Below, one piece after another: positions 46,550-57,032 of a stretch of DNA of 64,000 bases. The position numbers and the translations under genes were made by a program. Source of the stretch: Aralia elata (taxonomy: Eukaryota > Streptophyta > Magnoliopsida > Apiales > Araliaceae); the NCBI GenBank assembly GCA_034770075.1, contig CM068383.1, positions 35,283,094 through 35,347,093 of the forward strand, written 5' to 3'. The notes under the pieces are model-generated. The model saw only the letters and a program-made list of their open reading frames with translations, made no database searches and had not been told where the DNA came from. Every line of letters starts with the position of its first letter. The stretch's first letter is position 1.

Positions 46550-47640
46550 ATGCCGCCAAGAGGTAGACCTCACAATCAACATGTCGCCGAGTCGAAAAGT
46601 GAGGTTGGAGGTCAACCTAACCCAATGAGAATATTTGCTGAAGTACTGGCCGAGGCCATGTAGGCTAGACCCCCACCAGTAGTAGTGCAGCCAGCACCCC
46701 AGCTAGCGCACCACTTAGCTAACTTCAAGGATTTCAAGTTGGTAGGACCACATGAGTTTAGAGGAACTCTTGACCCGATCGAGGCATAAACTTGGGTTGA
46801 AGAGATGGAGAAAGTCTTCGAGGTCGCATGAGTGGCCAAGGAGCAGAAAACCGGATTCACCACCTTCATGATGAAGGGCGAAGCTAACTATTGGTGGAAA
46901 GCCAATAAGGGATGAGCAGGCGAGGGAGTCATTCCATGGGACAGATTTAAAGAGCTATTCTTCGAGAATTACTTCCCGGAGAATACGCAGCAGGATATGG
47001 ATGTTAAGTTTTTGGAATTGAAACAGGGAAGTATGACTGTCGCAGAGTACGCGGAAAAATTTATGAGTTGGCCCGATTTGCTCCACATAAGGTAGACATA
47101 GAGGCCAGGAAGGCAAGAAGATTCGAATTAGGATTGAAGACATGGGTGCAGAAAGCAGTTACGGTGTTGAAGATTAAGAACTTCTCTGAACTGCTGGAAA
47201 AGGCTATCATCGCGGAAGGAGGCAATGAAGTTGTAGCACGATTCAACTAGGACAAAAAGAAAGGTCAGGAAGGACCTAAAGCAGGGAGCAGCAACCCCAA
47301 TAAGCGTAAGTGGAATGAGAGTCAATCATCTGGAGGCTATAGATCCGGAGGAGAGGCTAAGAAAAGTGGGAAGTGCAGCAACTGCGGGAAGAATCACTCG
47401 GGGGAGTGCATGAAGGGGAAGAGCGTTTGTTATCGTTGTGGACAACCAGGGCACATGGCTCCTCAGTGTCCGAATAAGCAGAAAGGAGGGTGTTCCTCTT
47501 ATGGAGTACCCGACCACCAAATCAAGGATTGTCCGAAGAGGAAGGGCGACGCAGGGAGTGGCAACAGAAGCAACAATAACAGCAGCAACAACAACAACAA
47601 GCTAAGTATCGGGGAGCTAGCCAGTCAAGCCAACAGACCA
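46550..47640 (+). pseudogene. gag of element E
   Basis: Capsid and nucleocapsid precursor. Starts MPPRGRPHNQHVAESKSE; then NFKDFKLVGPHEFRGTLDP, MMKGEANYWWKA, PWDRFKELFFENYFP and KFLELKQGSMTVAEYAEKF (Retrotrans_gag). Stops: TAG 46661, TAA 46787, TGA 46829, TGA 46913, TAG 47248. There is one frameshift near 47066. Zinc knuckles: CSNCGKNHSGEC and CYRCGQPGHMAPQC are intact; the third has Tyr for the second Cys (CSSYGVPDHQIKDC). The start choice follows the ATGCCGCC start shared with elements A and C. Confidence 0.88.
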
Positions 47641-48144
47641 ACGGCACACACGTTCAATATGACCGTACAGGATGCGGTGGAGTCCAAGGACGTGGTGTCA
47701 GGTATCATCCCAATCAATGATATAAATGCATATATGTTATTTGATTCGGGTGCTACCTACTCTTTTGTTTTCGAAGAATTAGCTAAAAGATTAGGCTTAC
47801 CCCGTGAAAAATTAGAGAACCCTATGAACATAAAAGTAGCAAATAAAGAAATCATTCCCGTAGATTTCATTCATAAGCATTGTTGTGCCGATTTGAGAGG
47901 GTTTAAGCTCGACGTGGATTTGATACCAATTCGGTTGGGGGAATTAAACGTAATCCTTGGAATGGATTGGTTGTCGAGTCACGGAGCAGTTATCGACTGT
48001 AAGAAGAAGTGTGTACACCTTAAAACTCTGAATAAGTCAAAGGTGGTATTCTATGGTAGTAAATCGCCGAGACAATCTTGTTGTCTGACGATGATGTAAG
48101 CAAAAAGATTTCTTAGGAAGGGTTGTATAGGTTATTTAGCTCAC
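47641..48144 (+). pseudogene. aspartic protease of element E
   Basis: Retropepsin-type domain that would cleave the polyprotein. The catalytic LFDSGATYSFV has DSGA at 47743-47754; then IPIRLGELNVILGMDWLSSH is the typical second half. The same frame continues from gag. TAA at 48097 replaces a Gln codon still present as CAG in element A. Confidence 0.88.
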
Positions 48145-49550
48145 ATGATTGACACTCGACGAGTCGAGGGTGAACTGAGTCAGATACCCATCGTAAGGGA
48201 ATTTGTTGATGTCTTCCCAGATGAAATTCCGGGATTGCCGCCAAATAGAGAGATAGAATTTGTGATTGACTTGGTACCAGGGACGACACCGATATCCAAG
48301 GCGCCTTACCGAATGGCACCAGTAGAGATGAAAGAGCTGATGGTTCAATTGCAGGAATTATTAGACAAGGGTTATATCAGACTGAGCGTGTCACCGTGGG
48401 GAGCTCTAGTTCTGTTCGTAAAGAAGAAGGATGGTTCGATGAGGCTTTGTATCGACTATCGCGAGTTAAACAAAGTTACGATTAAGAATAGGTATCCGTT
48501 TCCCAGGATAGACGATCTGTTTGATCAACTCAAGGGAGCGAAATACTTTTCAAAGATTGATTTGAGAACGGGTTATCATCAATTGAAGGTAAGACAGGAG
48601 GATATCCCGAAGACGGCATTCAAAACTCGTTATGGACATTTTGAGTTTCTGGTAATGTCATTTGGGCTGACAAATGCACCTGCGGCATTCATGGATATGA
48701 TGAACAGGGTGTTTAAGCAGTACTTGGACAAGTTCGTGGTAGTATTCATCGATGACATCTTGGTGTATTCGGAGACAGAGGAAGAACATGGTGAACATCT
48801 AAGGATTGCTTTGGAGGCATTAAGAAGGGAGAAGCTGTACACGAAATTTTCAAAGTGTGAATTTTGGTTGCAGAAGCTGCAGTTTCTAGGACACATCATT
48901 GACAAGAATGGTGTTTTGGTAGACCCAGCAAAGGTGGAAGCCGTTATCAATTGGGAACATCCGAAGACGCCAACGGAGATCAGGAGTTTCTTGGGATTAG
49001 GGGGATACTATCGGAGATTCATCCATGATATTTCAAAGATAACATCACCGTTGACCGATCTTACTAGAAAAGAAGTTAAGTTTATTTGGACGGAGAAATG
49101 CGAATAAAGTTTTATGGAGCTGGAGAAGAGACTTAGTCAAGCACCGGTGTTGGCTTTACCGGACAACACTGGAGGGTTGGTAGTGTATAGCGATACGTCA
49201 CACAAAGGTCTTGGTTGTGTGCTGATGTAGCACGACAAGGTCATTACGTACGCGTCACGTCAGCTAAAGGATTATAAGAAGGGTTACCCGACTCATGACC
49301 TGGAGTTGGCCGCGGTAGTTTTCGCCTTAAAGATTTGGAGGCACTACCTATACGGAGAGAAGTGCGAGATATATACGGATCACAAAAGTCTAAAATATAT
49401 CTTCACTCAGAAGGAGCTGAACACGAGGCAGCGCCGATGGTTAGAATTGATCAAAGATTACGACTGTGAGATTCTGTACCATCCGGGCAAAGCAAATGTA
49501 GTGGTCGATGCCTTAAGCAGACAAGGCAGGGAGAAGTTGCTGAAGCTAAC
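48145..49550 (+). pseudogene. reverse transcriptase and RNase H of element E
   Basis: RT motifs: SPWGALVLFVKKKDGSMRLC, KIDLRTGYHQLKVR, FGLTNAPAAFM and the catalytic FIDDILVYS (DD at 48751-48756). The connection and RNase H follow: VVYSDTSHKGLG, DLELAAVVFALKIW, IYTDHKSLKYIF and YHPGKANVVVDALSR. Stops: TAA 49105 and TAG 49228; the latter is CAG in element A. The frame is otherwise continuous with gag-protease, so decay is by point changes. Confidence 0.92.
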
Positions 49551-50384
49551 CACTCAAGAAGAGTTGGTAAGGGATTTTGAACAACTCAATTTGGAGATCA
49601 AGTATCCGAGGGAGTTAGACGAGAAATTATGTACAGTGATAGTGAGCCCGACCTTATTAGATAAAATCAAGGAGGCTCAGGAAAAGGATGAAGATTGTGG
49701 TAGTATCAAGAAGCGTATTTTCGAAGGGGAATAGCTCAAGTATAAGATTGATAGCACAGGGCTGCTATGGTTTGAAGGGAGAATCTGGGTACCGTTGAAT
49801 CCAGAGTTAAGAGAAGAGATTCTCCAAGAAGCTCACAGTACGAGGTACTCAGTACATCTCAGCAACACGAAGATGTATCAGGATTTGCAGCCATACTTTT
49901 GGTGGTTGAATATGAAGAGAGAGGTAGCAGAGTGTGTCAGCAGATGTCTGACATGCCAACGAGTTAAAGCAGAACAACAGTGACCGAGCGGACTGCTTCA
50001 ACCATTAGAGATTCCGGAGTGGAAGTGGGAGCACATCACCATGGACTTTGTGGTGGGCCTGCCACCGACACAAAAGGGTTTAGACGCCATCTGGGTAATC
50101 GTGGATTGTCTGACCAAGTCTGCTCATTTTCTACCAATCAGGATACGGTACAATCTGGAGCAATTAGCGAAGCTCTATGTGAAAAAGATTGTGTCACGAC
50201 ATGGAGTGCCAGTATCAATTGTATCTGACAGAGATCCGCGTTGCACGTCAAATTTCTGGAGGAGTCTACAAAAGAGATTGGGAATGCAGTTGAGGTTGAG
50301 TACGACGTACCATCCTCAAACTGATGGCCAGAGCGAGCGAACGATTTAGACCTTGGAAGATATGCTTCGAGCGATCGTGATGAA
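49551..50384 (+). pseudogene. integrase of element E, truncated
   Basis: Zinc-binding part EAHSTRYSVHLS...CVSRCLTCQ, then the catalytic core with MDFVVGLPPTQKG, SDRDPRCTSNFW and YHPQTDGQSERTI. Stops: TAG 49732, TGA 49981, TAG 50347. Homology ends after LEDMLRAIVM near 50383, where copia LTR sequence begins. The chromodomain-like end and the 3' LTR are deleted. Confidence 0.88.
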
Positions 50385-51064
50385 TTCCATGTCTTATATT
50401 TGATTGGGACATTGTATGGTAGAAGGATTGAATTGTACAGTAACGATTCAGTGAAAGGTTCTTTTATGATTAATGTTGAAATCTATATTATATAGAAAGT
50501 CGTTGATCGCTAAGGGGGGCTTACCCTTATTGTAGAATAAATATTATTTATTTAAATGAATTAAATAGTTTAATTTATTTATTTAAATAAGATTAGAATT
50601 GTTCTAATTTATTTATGCACAACCGGTTTAATATGGAGAATCTAAAGGGTCACACCGGAAAAGAAAAATATTTATTTAAGAAGTAAATGACATAATCGTA
50701 ATAATATGTTAAGTATATTTAATTTATACTATTGTGATAGAATAAATTAAATAGCTTAATATTTATTATTTAAGATTTTAGGAATATTAAATATAAATTA
50801 ATAAGAGGAGTCTTATTAATATTATTACTATTATTATTATTTAATTTCTAAATGGTTTCGGAATTAATAAATATAAGTACTCTCATAAGTTTGTAATTGG
50901 ATTAGGAGACTAATTAATTAAAAGAGTTTAATTAATTAAATTAAACCGTATTCCTAAATAGTTTAGGAGGGTTGCTTACATCTATAAATAAGAGAAGTCT
51001 TATTATGGAAAAAGGATAGACAGTTAGACTCACTTCCAATAGTTGGGAGAGTACTTACAATTTT
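50385..51064 (+). mobile_element. copia family-D LTR, later part (D2)
   Basis: TTCCATGTCTTATATTTGAT through AGTACTTACAATTTTT matches 11963 to about 12640. TATA box at 50983-50990. With 39691-39789 it forms the remains of one host LTR, minus about 670 bp lost together with E's 3' end. Interrupted at 51065 by element A. Confidence 0.85.
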
Positions 51065-51765
51065 TGTAACGACCGTGAATTTTGTACGGCTTTGTAATAT
51101 ACGCTTATGAATATTATTTAATGAATGGATTTTTATTAATATTATTTTATGTGATGTGATTAAATGTTATGTAATAACCTAGATTATGTCTTTGCAATGT
51201 TATTAAGTGTTGTTATTTGGTTGGACTTATTAAAATGATTTCGGAGAAATATAGCTAAAATTCTATTCGCGGGTTACTATTCTTGGGCACTATTCGCCCC
51301 AAAAACGCCTTTTCATTTATTTCGAGTTTTCTTATTTCGCCAATGTGTTAATGTGGAGGATTAATAATCCAAGTGTTGGATTTTTTTAGCCAAATTGAGA
51401 TTGAATTAGAAGCCCAATTTGCTTAAGGGTGGCCCAAACCCATGATCCATGCCCCGCGACCCGACCCATGACCCAACCCATGACCCATGAGGGAAATGGG
51501 TTAACTCATCAGCTGAAATTTGAATGAAGAAGATGAACGGGAGGATGAGAGGAAGGAGAGGAAGGGAACAAGGAGAATAAGAATTTATGGGAGAAGCTAA
51601 TTCTTGCATTTGGGAAAGCAAAAGGGAGGAAGAACAATTAGGGAAAAGAGAGGGGGAGTCCCCGAACATGGGGAGAGCAAAAGCTCAATCACCCATTAAT
51701 GGGGAGCTGCAAATTGAAGGCATGCTCAGTCCTCTCCACCTCTAAGAAGCTCAGCTCACTCATTC

Positions 51766-51773
51766 TATAAATA
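51766..51773 (+). promoter_or_regulatory. TATA box of LTR A
   Basis: CTATAAATACTCC context. Transcription should start about 30 bp downstream, near 51800, leaving about 2.8 kb of LTR in the RNA leader. The same box is at 63706-63713 in the 3' LTR copy. Confidence 0.65.
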
Positions 51774-52735
51774 CTCCTCCCTTGGCACTCATCAATTCCT
51801 TTGTTCATTACTTAGTAAGAAAGCTGGAAAATTGTGAGAGTTGTGAGTATTGAGCGTACGGGTGATTTGAGGAAGAAGAAGAAGTGTGGTAGCAGCTGTA
51901 ATCAATCTCTCTAGCATCATAGAAGGAGCTTCAAGAGGTTAGTGTTATGGAGCCTAGCTCATTTCCATTGCTGTTTCAAGTTTTTAGTTTGTTATTGATT
52001 GCTTTGTGGGAGTATATGTTGCTGAAATTGCTTAGTTGGTTCATGAACATGTATGAATGTTGTTAACTCTGTAAAAGCTTTGTTAATAATCAATAAAAGT
52101 GAAATAATGAATGAGAATCGAAACCTATGCATAAGGAGCAAGAATGGACAGCTATGGACATTTATGGACTGATTTGGACAATTCATATACTTTGATAAAA
52201 ATGTAGTCTATAGTTGGTTGTATGCTTGGTTGTGTATGTCCATTATGTGTTCTGAGATTGTGGGGAATGATTTCATTTGGAAATCTGGACTAGAACTCAG
52301 TTAAAGCCTACTCATATATGAGTTTTAAACTTATGCCCACAAACCATTTGATTTAATGTCTAAGAGAATGATTTCTCTAAGAACTTGAGAACTATGTGTT
52401 GATTAATTGGTGAAAGGATGTTATGTTGCCTAGCTTTATAGTAGAAGCATGCTTTGAGTCATATTGACTTGTTGCATAATAGCTAAGACACAAAGAGGAA
52501 GAATGAATTGGCCTAAATTTGAGCTTCGCTAAAAACTAGTTAGACTAGGCTCTTTGGAGCCACTACTTCAATTTATTAAAGAGTCTATAAGATTATGAAT
52601 CCATGAGGGTTTTGTAGTTCATGTTTTAAGCTTTCCATAGCCTCTGAAATGGTCTAATTCTGACTTATAACGAAGAAGTTATGTAAGTTTGAAGGTTGTG
52701 TGTCAAAACAGAGCTTGCTGGTAGGTTAAAACCGA

Positions 52736-52882
52736 GGCATCCAGGGGGTTCCTCGCCGGGGCGAGATTGTTTAGCCCAGGATTCTCACCGGGGTGAGATC
52801 CCTGTGTAGGCATCCTAGGGGTTCCACACTGGGGCGAGATTGTTTACCCTAGGATTCTTGCCGGGGCGAGATCCCTGTGTAC
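52736..52882. repeat. GC-rich hairpin array in LTR A
   Basis: Two units of about 72 bp (AGGCATCC at 52736 and 52808), each with two hairpins: CTCGCCGGGGCGAG, CTCACCGGGGTGAG, CACACTGGGGCGAG and CTTGCCGGGGCGAG. The second differs from the first at both sides of one base pair (G-C to A-T), and the fourth keeps pairing by a wobble. Confidence 0.88.
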
Positions 52883-54292
52883 CAGTTTTGCGATTCTGAC
52901 CTCCTTTAGTAAAATGGACCTAACTTTCTCATACGAACTCCAAATTGGATGAGTCAAGATGATCCGGAAAGCTTATAGAGAGACCTAAAACTTCCATTTA
53001 TTAGAATTAAAATTTATTACTTATATCAAATTCCAAATTTGCCATTTTTATGACTGTTGTGCATTTAGAGGCAATCGGAGGCCGCCGGACATGCACGTAT
53101 ACTTGTGTAATGCTTCTGACGGTATAAGATGGTGTTCTAAGTTTTAAAACATGAATGTTATGTATTATAATGATACTCATCACTAACCAATGGGTATTAG
53201 ATAAATCGAATAGGCATGCTAAGCGTACACAAATGCGTGTTGCTTGGGCCTTCGGGTAGGCAAGGTTGGTGTACGGACGTGCAAGCATCGTAACGTCGTA
53301 AAAAGTGTGTATAACCTTGTTTAATATCCTATTCCTAATAAGAATGAAATGTTATAGAGTTGTATAAACTAGTATTTGATATCCATTATGTGACTAATTG
53401 GTATGTGTATATGTACTAAATTGTGTAAGATACTTGAAGAGCATTTTACGTTAAGCCTAATCAACGAAAGAGGCAAGTTCTTTACCCTACTCAAGTAATA
53501 TTGTGCAAAGTTTTCTAACTTCATTCTTTCTATATATTAAATGTAAGTTTTCTACCGTACTTAATTTAAATTTGAGCAAGTGTTCTAACCCTTGCTAGTC
53601 CTCGTGCTAGACAAGCTTATCAACTTCGTTCGACTATACTCTTACGGATGCTATTTAATGTTCAAAGTTCATATTTACGCAATACATGTATGATTGTGTG
53701 AATTCCATACTTATGTAAATCTTTAATAATTGCATAAGCGTTCAAGATACGTTATTGACATAAACTGTTAAAGCTTTTAAGTTCAAATTATGCATAAACT
53801 GTTTACGAAGAGTGTCAATGCCATTTGATTCGGCTAAACCAATACCCATGATTTAAAAAGCGATCCAAACCAATTGCTTTGGTGCGGACTCTTTGCAGAG
53901 ATGAACAACCCTCATAGTAGGAAAAATTATATTTTTAGTCGGGGAACCGACATGCGCGCAAGTTGAATGTTTAAGGGTTATGCATAACGCCGGGTATTTT
54001 AGGTTGATCACCTATTGTACCTGCATTTGTTGTTTTTTTTGGGGTTAATAGTGTAATACTGATAATTCTAATAAAGGTAAGTGTCGTGGTGGCCACACAC
54101 TGATTCCTGCATTTGTAAAATTTGAAATCCTTGAATTCATTTGATATTAATCTAGTCCATAGTGACTCATCAGTAATAGTAGAGATTGGAATTGAAACTT
54201 GAGAAACCTTACTCATGACTTCTCTTTATCATTGTTGTTGTACTTGCTGGGCAAACTTGTTGCTCACCCTTGCTTTCCTTCAAATATTTCAG

Positions 54293-54354
54293 TTGTCACC
54301 GAAAGAGGCGAGAGCTCGGGAAAGGATAAAGGCAAAGGCAAAGCCACAGATTAG
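54293..54354 (+). other. purine-rich segment after predicted LTR splice acceptor (A)
   Basis: TTGCTCACCC (CTCAC, A at 54266) lies 26 nt before a TTTCAG acceptor. The downstream stretch is open in phase 1 to TAG at 54352-54354 and contains RGESSGKDKGKGKATD. Equivalent segments are in LTRs C1, C2, C3, G and E. Confidence 0.5.
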
Positions 54355-54626
54355 CTTTGTCCTACTATGTTATATTTCTATCATGCACTAAGACTTATTT
54401 AAGATTATGTATTCTGATGTGATGTATTAAGACCTAATTATAGTGTGTACTATAATATGTCAGTTATTTGTATTGGTATCGAGACTTGGGATGAGAGTAT
54501 TTATGTTATATCAATGTAAAATTTTCTATTATTCCGCAATTAGTTATTGATAGAATGCTTTATGAGTTGCACAGTGATGCACCAAATTCAAGGTTAAGGC
54601 AACCCGAATTTGGGGGCGTCACAGGT

Positions 54627-54638
54627 TGGTATCAGAGC
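54627..54638 (+). promoter_or_regulatory. primer-binding site of element A (tRNA-iMet)
   Basis: TGGTATCAGAGC preceded by CACAGGT. The CAG|GTTGGT context also looks like a 5' splice site. Confidence 0.92.
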
Positions 54639-54854
54639 TATAGGTTATAAACCTTAGGAAACAGAGTCCTTAGGCTATAACCTTGGAGAACGTAGAGAAA
54701 TAGAAAGAGATAAAGCTCATGTAGAGTTTTACGTGATATAGACTTCGATTAGAAAGTTAGTAGTATCGTGACATATAATTTCATTCCATACAATGGATTT
54801 ATGTTTTGTTAAGAGATACTGATAGGTTTTTGTTGCTTGTCTTGTGATTGTAGT

Positions 54855-55585
54855 ATGCCAGAGATGGGCGAGCCAAGCAGAATCATGGAGGAAGTGCTAT
54901 GTGACATCCATGTGGTGTCCGAGTCACCCCTTATAGTTGAGCCTATTACGGCAGTATCCCCAGCCGAAGTGGATTATGTGATGGAGTCTGATCCGGAGGA
55001 AGACCTGGAGGAGGACTTCGAGGAGGACCCCATAGGCAGTGATTCCTTAGATGAACCAGGAGAGGTGCCCCATGATGGCACCACATATGAAGACGATCTG
55101 TTAGGGGAGTATGCTGATCACATTATTGAGCTAGAGGATACAGTCCGGGAGCTGGAGCAGGAAGCTCAGGGACAACATGAGGTCTCTGTGCAGTTAGGGG
55201 CTAGGTCTACCGCCTCATGGCAAGGAATGTAGAAATGGTAGGAAATCTCGAGCAGTCCGAATAGCGGGCAGGAAGCCTACTGGTGGAGAAGGAGGCTTTG
55301 CGAGCCCAGCTAGAGGTAGAAGTAACTGATTGCATCCAAATTGAGGAACAGCGGGATGACGCCTTAGAGCGAGTTGATGACCTAGAAGGTGAAGTGAGAA
55401 GGAAGAGGAGGAAGATGAATCGGATGGGCTACGCTTTCAGCACGGCTATCGGTAGATGGATAGATGGTGTCTGGCATTATCCGGCCGAGGAGGGGCAGAC
55501 TCGCCACACTCTGAGTCGAGATCTGATGGTCCATATGGGACATTTGGAGTATAACAGCGTCGTGAAGCGCGGTATGCATGGATAG
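54855..55585 (+). pseudogene. ORF0 of element A, broken
   Basis: Starts ATG 54855 (MPEMGEPSRIMEEVLCDIHV), two bases after a GATTGTAG acceptor-like site. It is acidic (SDPEEDLEEDFEEDPIGSDS), then coiled-coil (DHIIELEDTVRELEQEAQ). TAG at 55230 and a frameshift separate the second half (55283-55585), which has another helix-rich stretch and ends with IDGVWHYPAEEGQTRHTLSR. The layout and C-terminal YP block match ORF0 of G, C and E. It is not part of gag, whose start lies 330 bp downstream. Function unknown. Confidence 0.7.
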
Positions 55586-55631
55586 ACTAGTCGGTTATGT
55601 GTCTAGCAGTACATGATTTTGTTTATGTAAA

Positions 55632-55738
55632 CCCCGACCTTTTGTTTTATGTGTGGGATAAGTTTTGTATACCCCAAGTCTTTATGCTTGATGGGGGGCA
55701 TTGTGTTAGTAAATCCCCATCTTCTGTGTACTAGGGGG
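55632..55738 (+). repeat. three stem-loops between ORF0 and gag, element A
   Basis: CCCC...GTGGG at 55632-55657, CCCC...GGGG at 55672-55697 and CCCC...GGGGG at 55715-55738, spaced about 40 bp. Same layout as in element E at 46186-46327. Confidence 0.6.
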
Positions 55739-55912
55739 TGGATGGTGACGTTCATAGCGGTGTGCTATAGGACGATCACGTATAATGTACTGGCTATTGA
55801 CTTATCGATGAAACGTTCTTATTAATTGTGTTGTTTAATTGTTTCATTGCCTGGTAGATATTTACACGGTATAATGAGATAGTAACAGTAAGTTTATTCC
55901 ATTAAACAGAAG

Positions 55913-57032
55913 ATGCCGCCACGTAGAATACCAGTTCAACGAACCCCTCAAGGGTCAGTGAATAATGAAGGAGGCCAGGCAGACCCAATGCAACGGCTAG
56001 CAGACCTACTTGAGGGAGTATTTCAGTGCAGGAATATGGGGCCTGGAAACCCCATTCACCCAACTGTCCCCATAACAAATTTTAAGGACTTCAAAAGTGT
56101 GGGACTCCCAGAGTTCAAAGGAACGACCGACCCGATAAAGGCCCAGTCTTGGGTCAAAGAAACCGAGAAGGCTTTTACCATTGCACGCGTGGGAGAAGAC
56201 TAGAAAATGACATTCGCCACCTATATGATGAAGGGAGAGGCGAACTATTGGTGGGAGGCCAATCAATAATGAGCCGGAGAAGGGGTAGTACCATGGGAAA
56301 GATTCAAGGAACTGTTCTTCGAGAATTACTTCCCAAAGAGCATGAAGAGTCGGATGGAAGTGAAATTCCTAGAACTGAAGCATGGGGATATTACGGTGGC
56401 ACAGTACGCCGCCAAATTCAACGAACTCGCACGCTTTGCGCCACATCAAGTAGATACAGAACAACGGAAGGCACAACGGTTCGAACAAGGGCTGAAGCCA
56501 TGGGTGTACAATAAGGTGTCTGTACTCTAGATTGAGACTTTTACCGCACTGCTAGAGAAGGCCATCATTGCTGAAGGTCGAAGTGAGGCCTTGAGTCAAT
56601 ACAACAGGAAAAGAAGAATAAGAAAAGTGGAGGCGGCCATCGTGGAGGAAGTAGTAGCGGAGGAAGTAACTTAGGAAAGAGGAAGTGGGAAAGCGGCAAC
56701 AATAATAGTACCACCAACAATCCGACCGGAAGCAACCAGGGAAGATTCAAAAAGAGGATCGAGGCATGTTCAAAATGTGGGAAAAATCACCTGGGAGAAT
56801 ATTGGAGGGGACGTAGCGTCTGCTATAACTGCGGCCAAGAGGGACATATAGCACCAAAATGCCCAAATCCGAAGAAGGTTCGTGGATGTTTTACTTGTGG
56901 ATCGGTCGAGCATCGGATCAAGGATTGCCCCCAAAAAGGGAACAACGGAGGAAGTGGCTACAAAGGAGGAAGCAATAAGCCAGCGACTAGTGGGCCTGCT
57001 CCGCTAGTCGACCAACCGCCAGGACATTCAAC
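55913..57032 (+). pseudogene. gag of element A
   Basis: Starts MPPRRIPVQRTPQGSVNNEG; then NFKDFKSVGLPEFKGTTDP, YMMKGEANYWWEA, PWERFKELFFENYFP and ITVAQYAAKFNELARF. Stops: TAG 56201 (CAG in E), TAA 56267, TGA 56270, TAG 56528. A frameshift lies near 56602. Zinc knuckles: the first has lost its last Cys (CSKCGKNHLGEYW); CYNCGQEGHIAPKC and CFTCGSVEHRIKDC are intact. Packages element RNA in functional relatives. Confidence 0.9.

Larger units (their letters stand above)
51065..54623 (+). mobile_element. 5' LTR of Tekay-type element A (3,559 bp)
   Basis: Begins TGTAACGACCGTGAATTTTG and ends TTTGGGGGCGTCACA. A TATAAATA box is at 51766-51773. Predicted exon 1 ends TTCAAGAG|GTTAGT (intron 51938-54292); the acceptor TATTTCAG ends at 54292. 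It contains an ACCCATGACC short repeat near 51437-51490, the GC-rich array 52736-52882, and the ATGGACCTAACTTTCTCATA module near 52915. Long LTRs are typical of the Tekay lineage. Confidence 0.93.

Noticed and set aside
48630..48950. Minus-strand frame of 106 codons within RT of element E
   Set aside because: Shadow of the strongly coding RT on the other strand.
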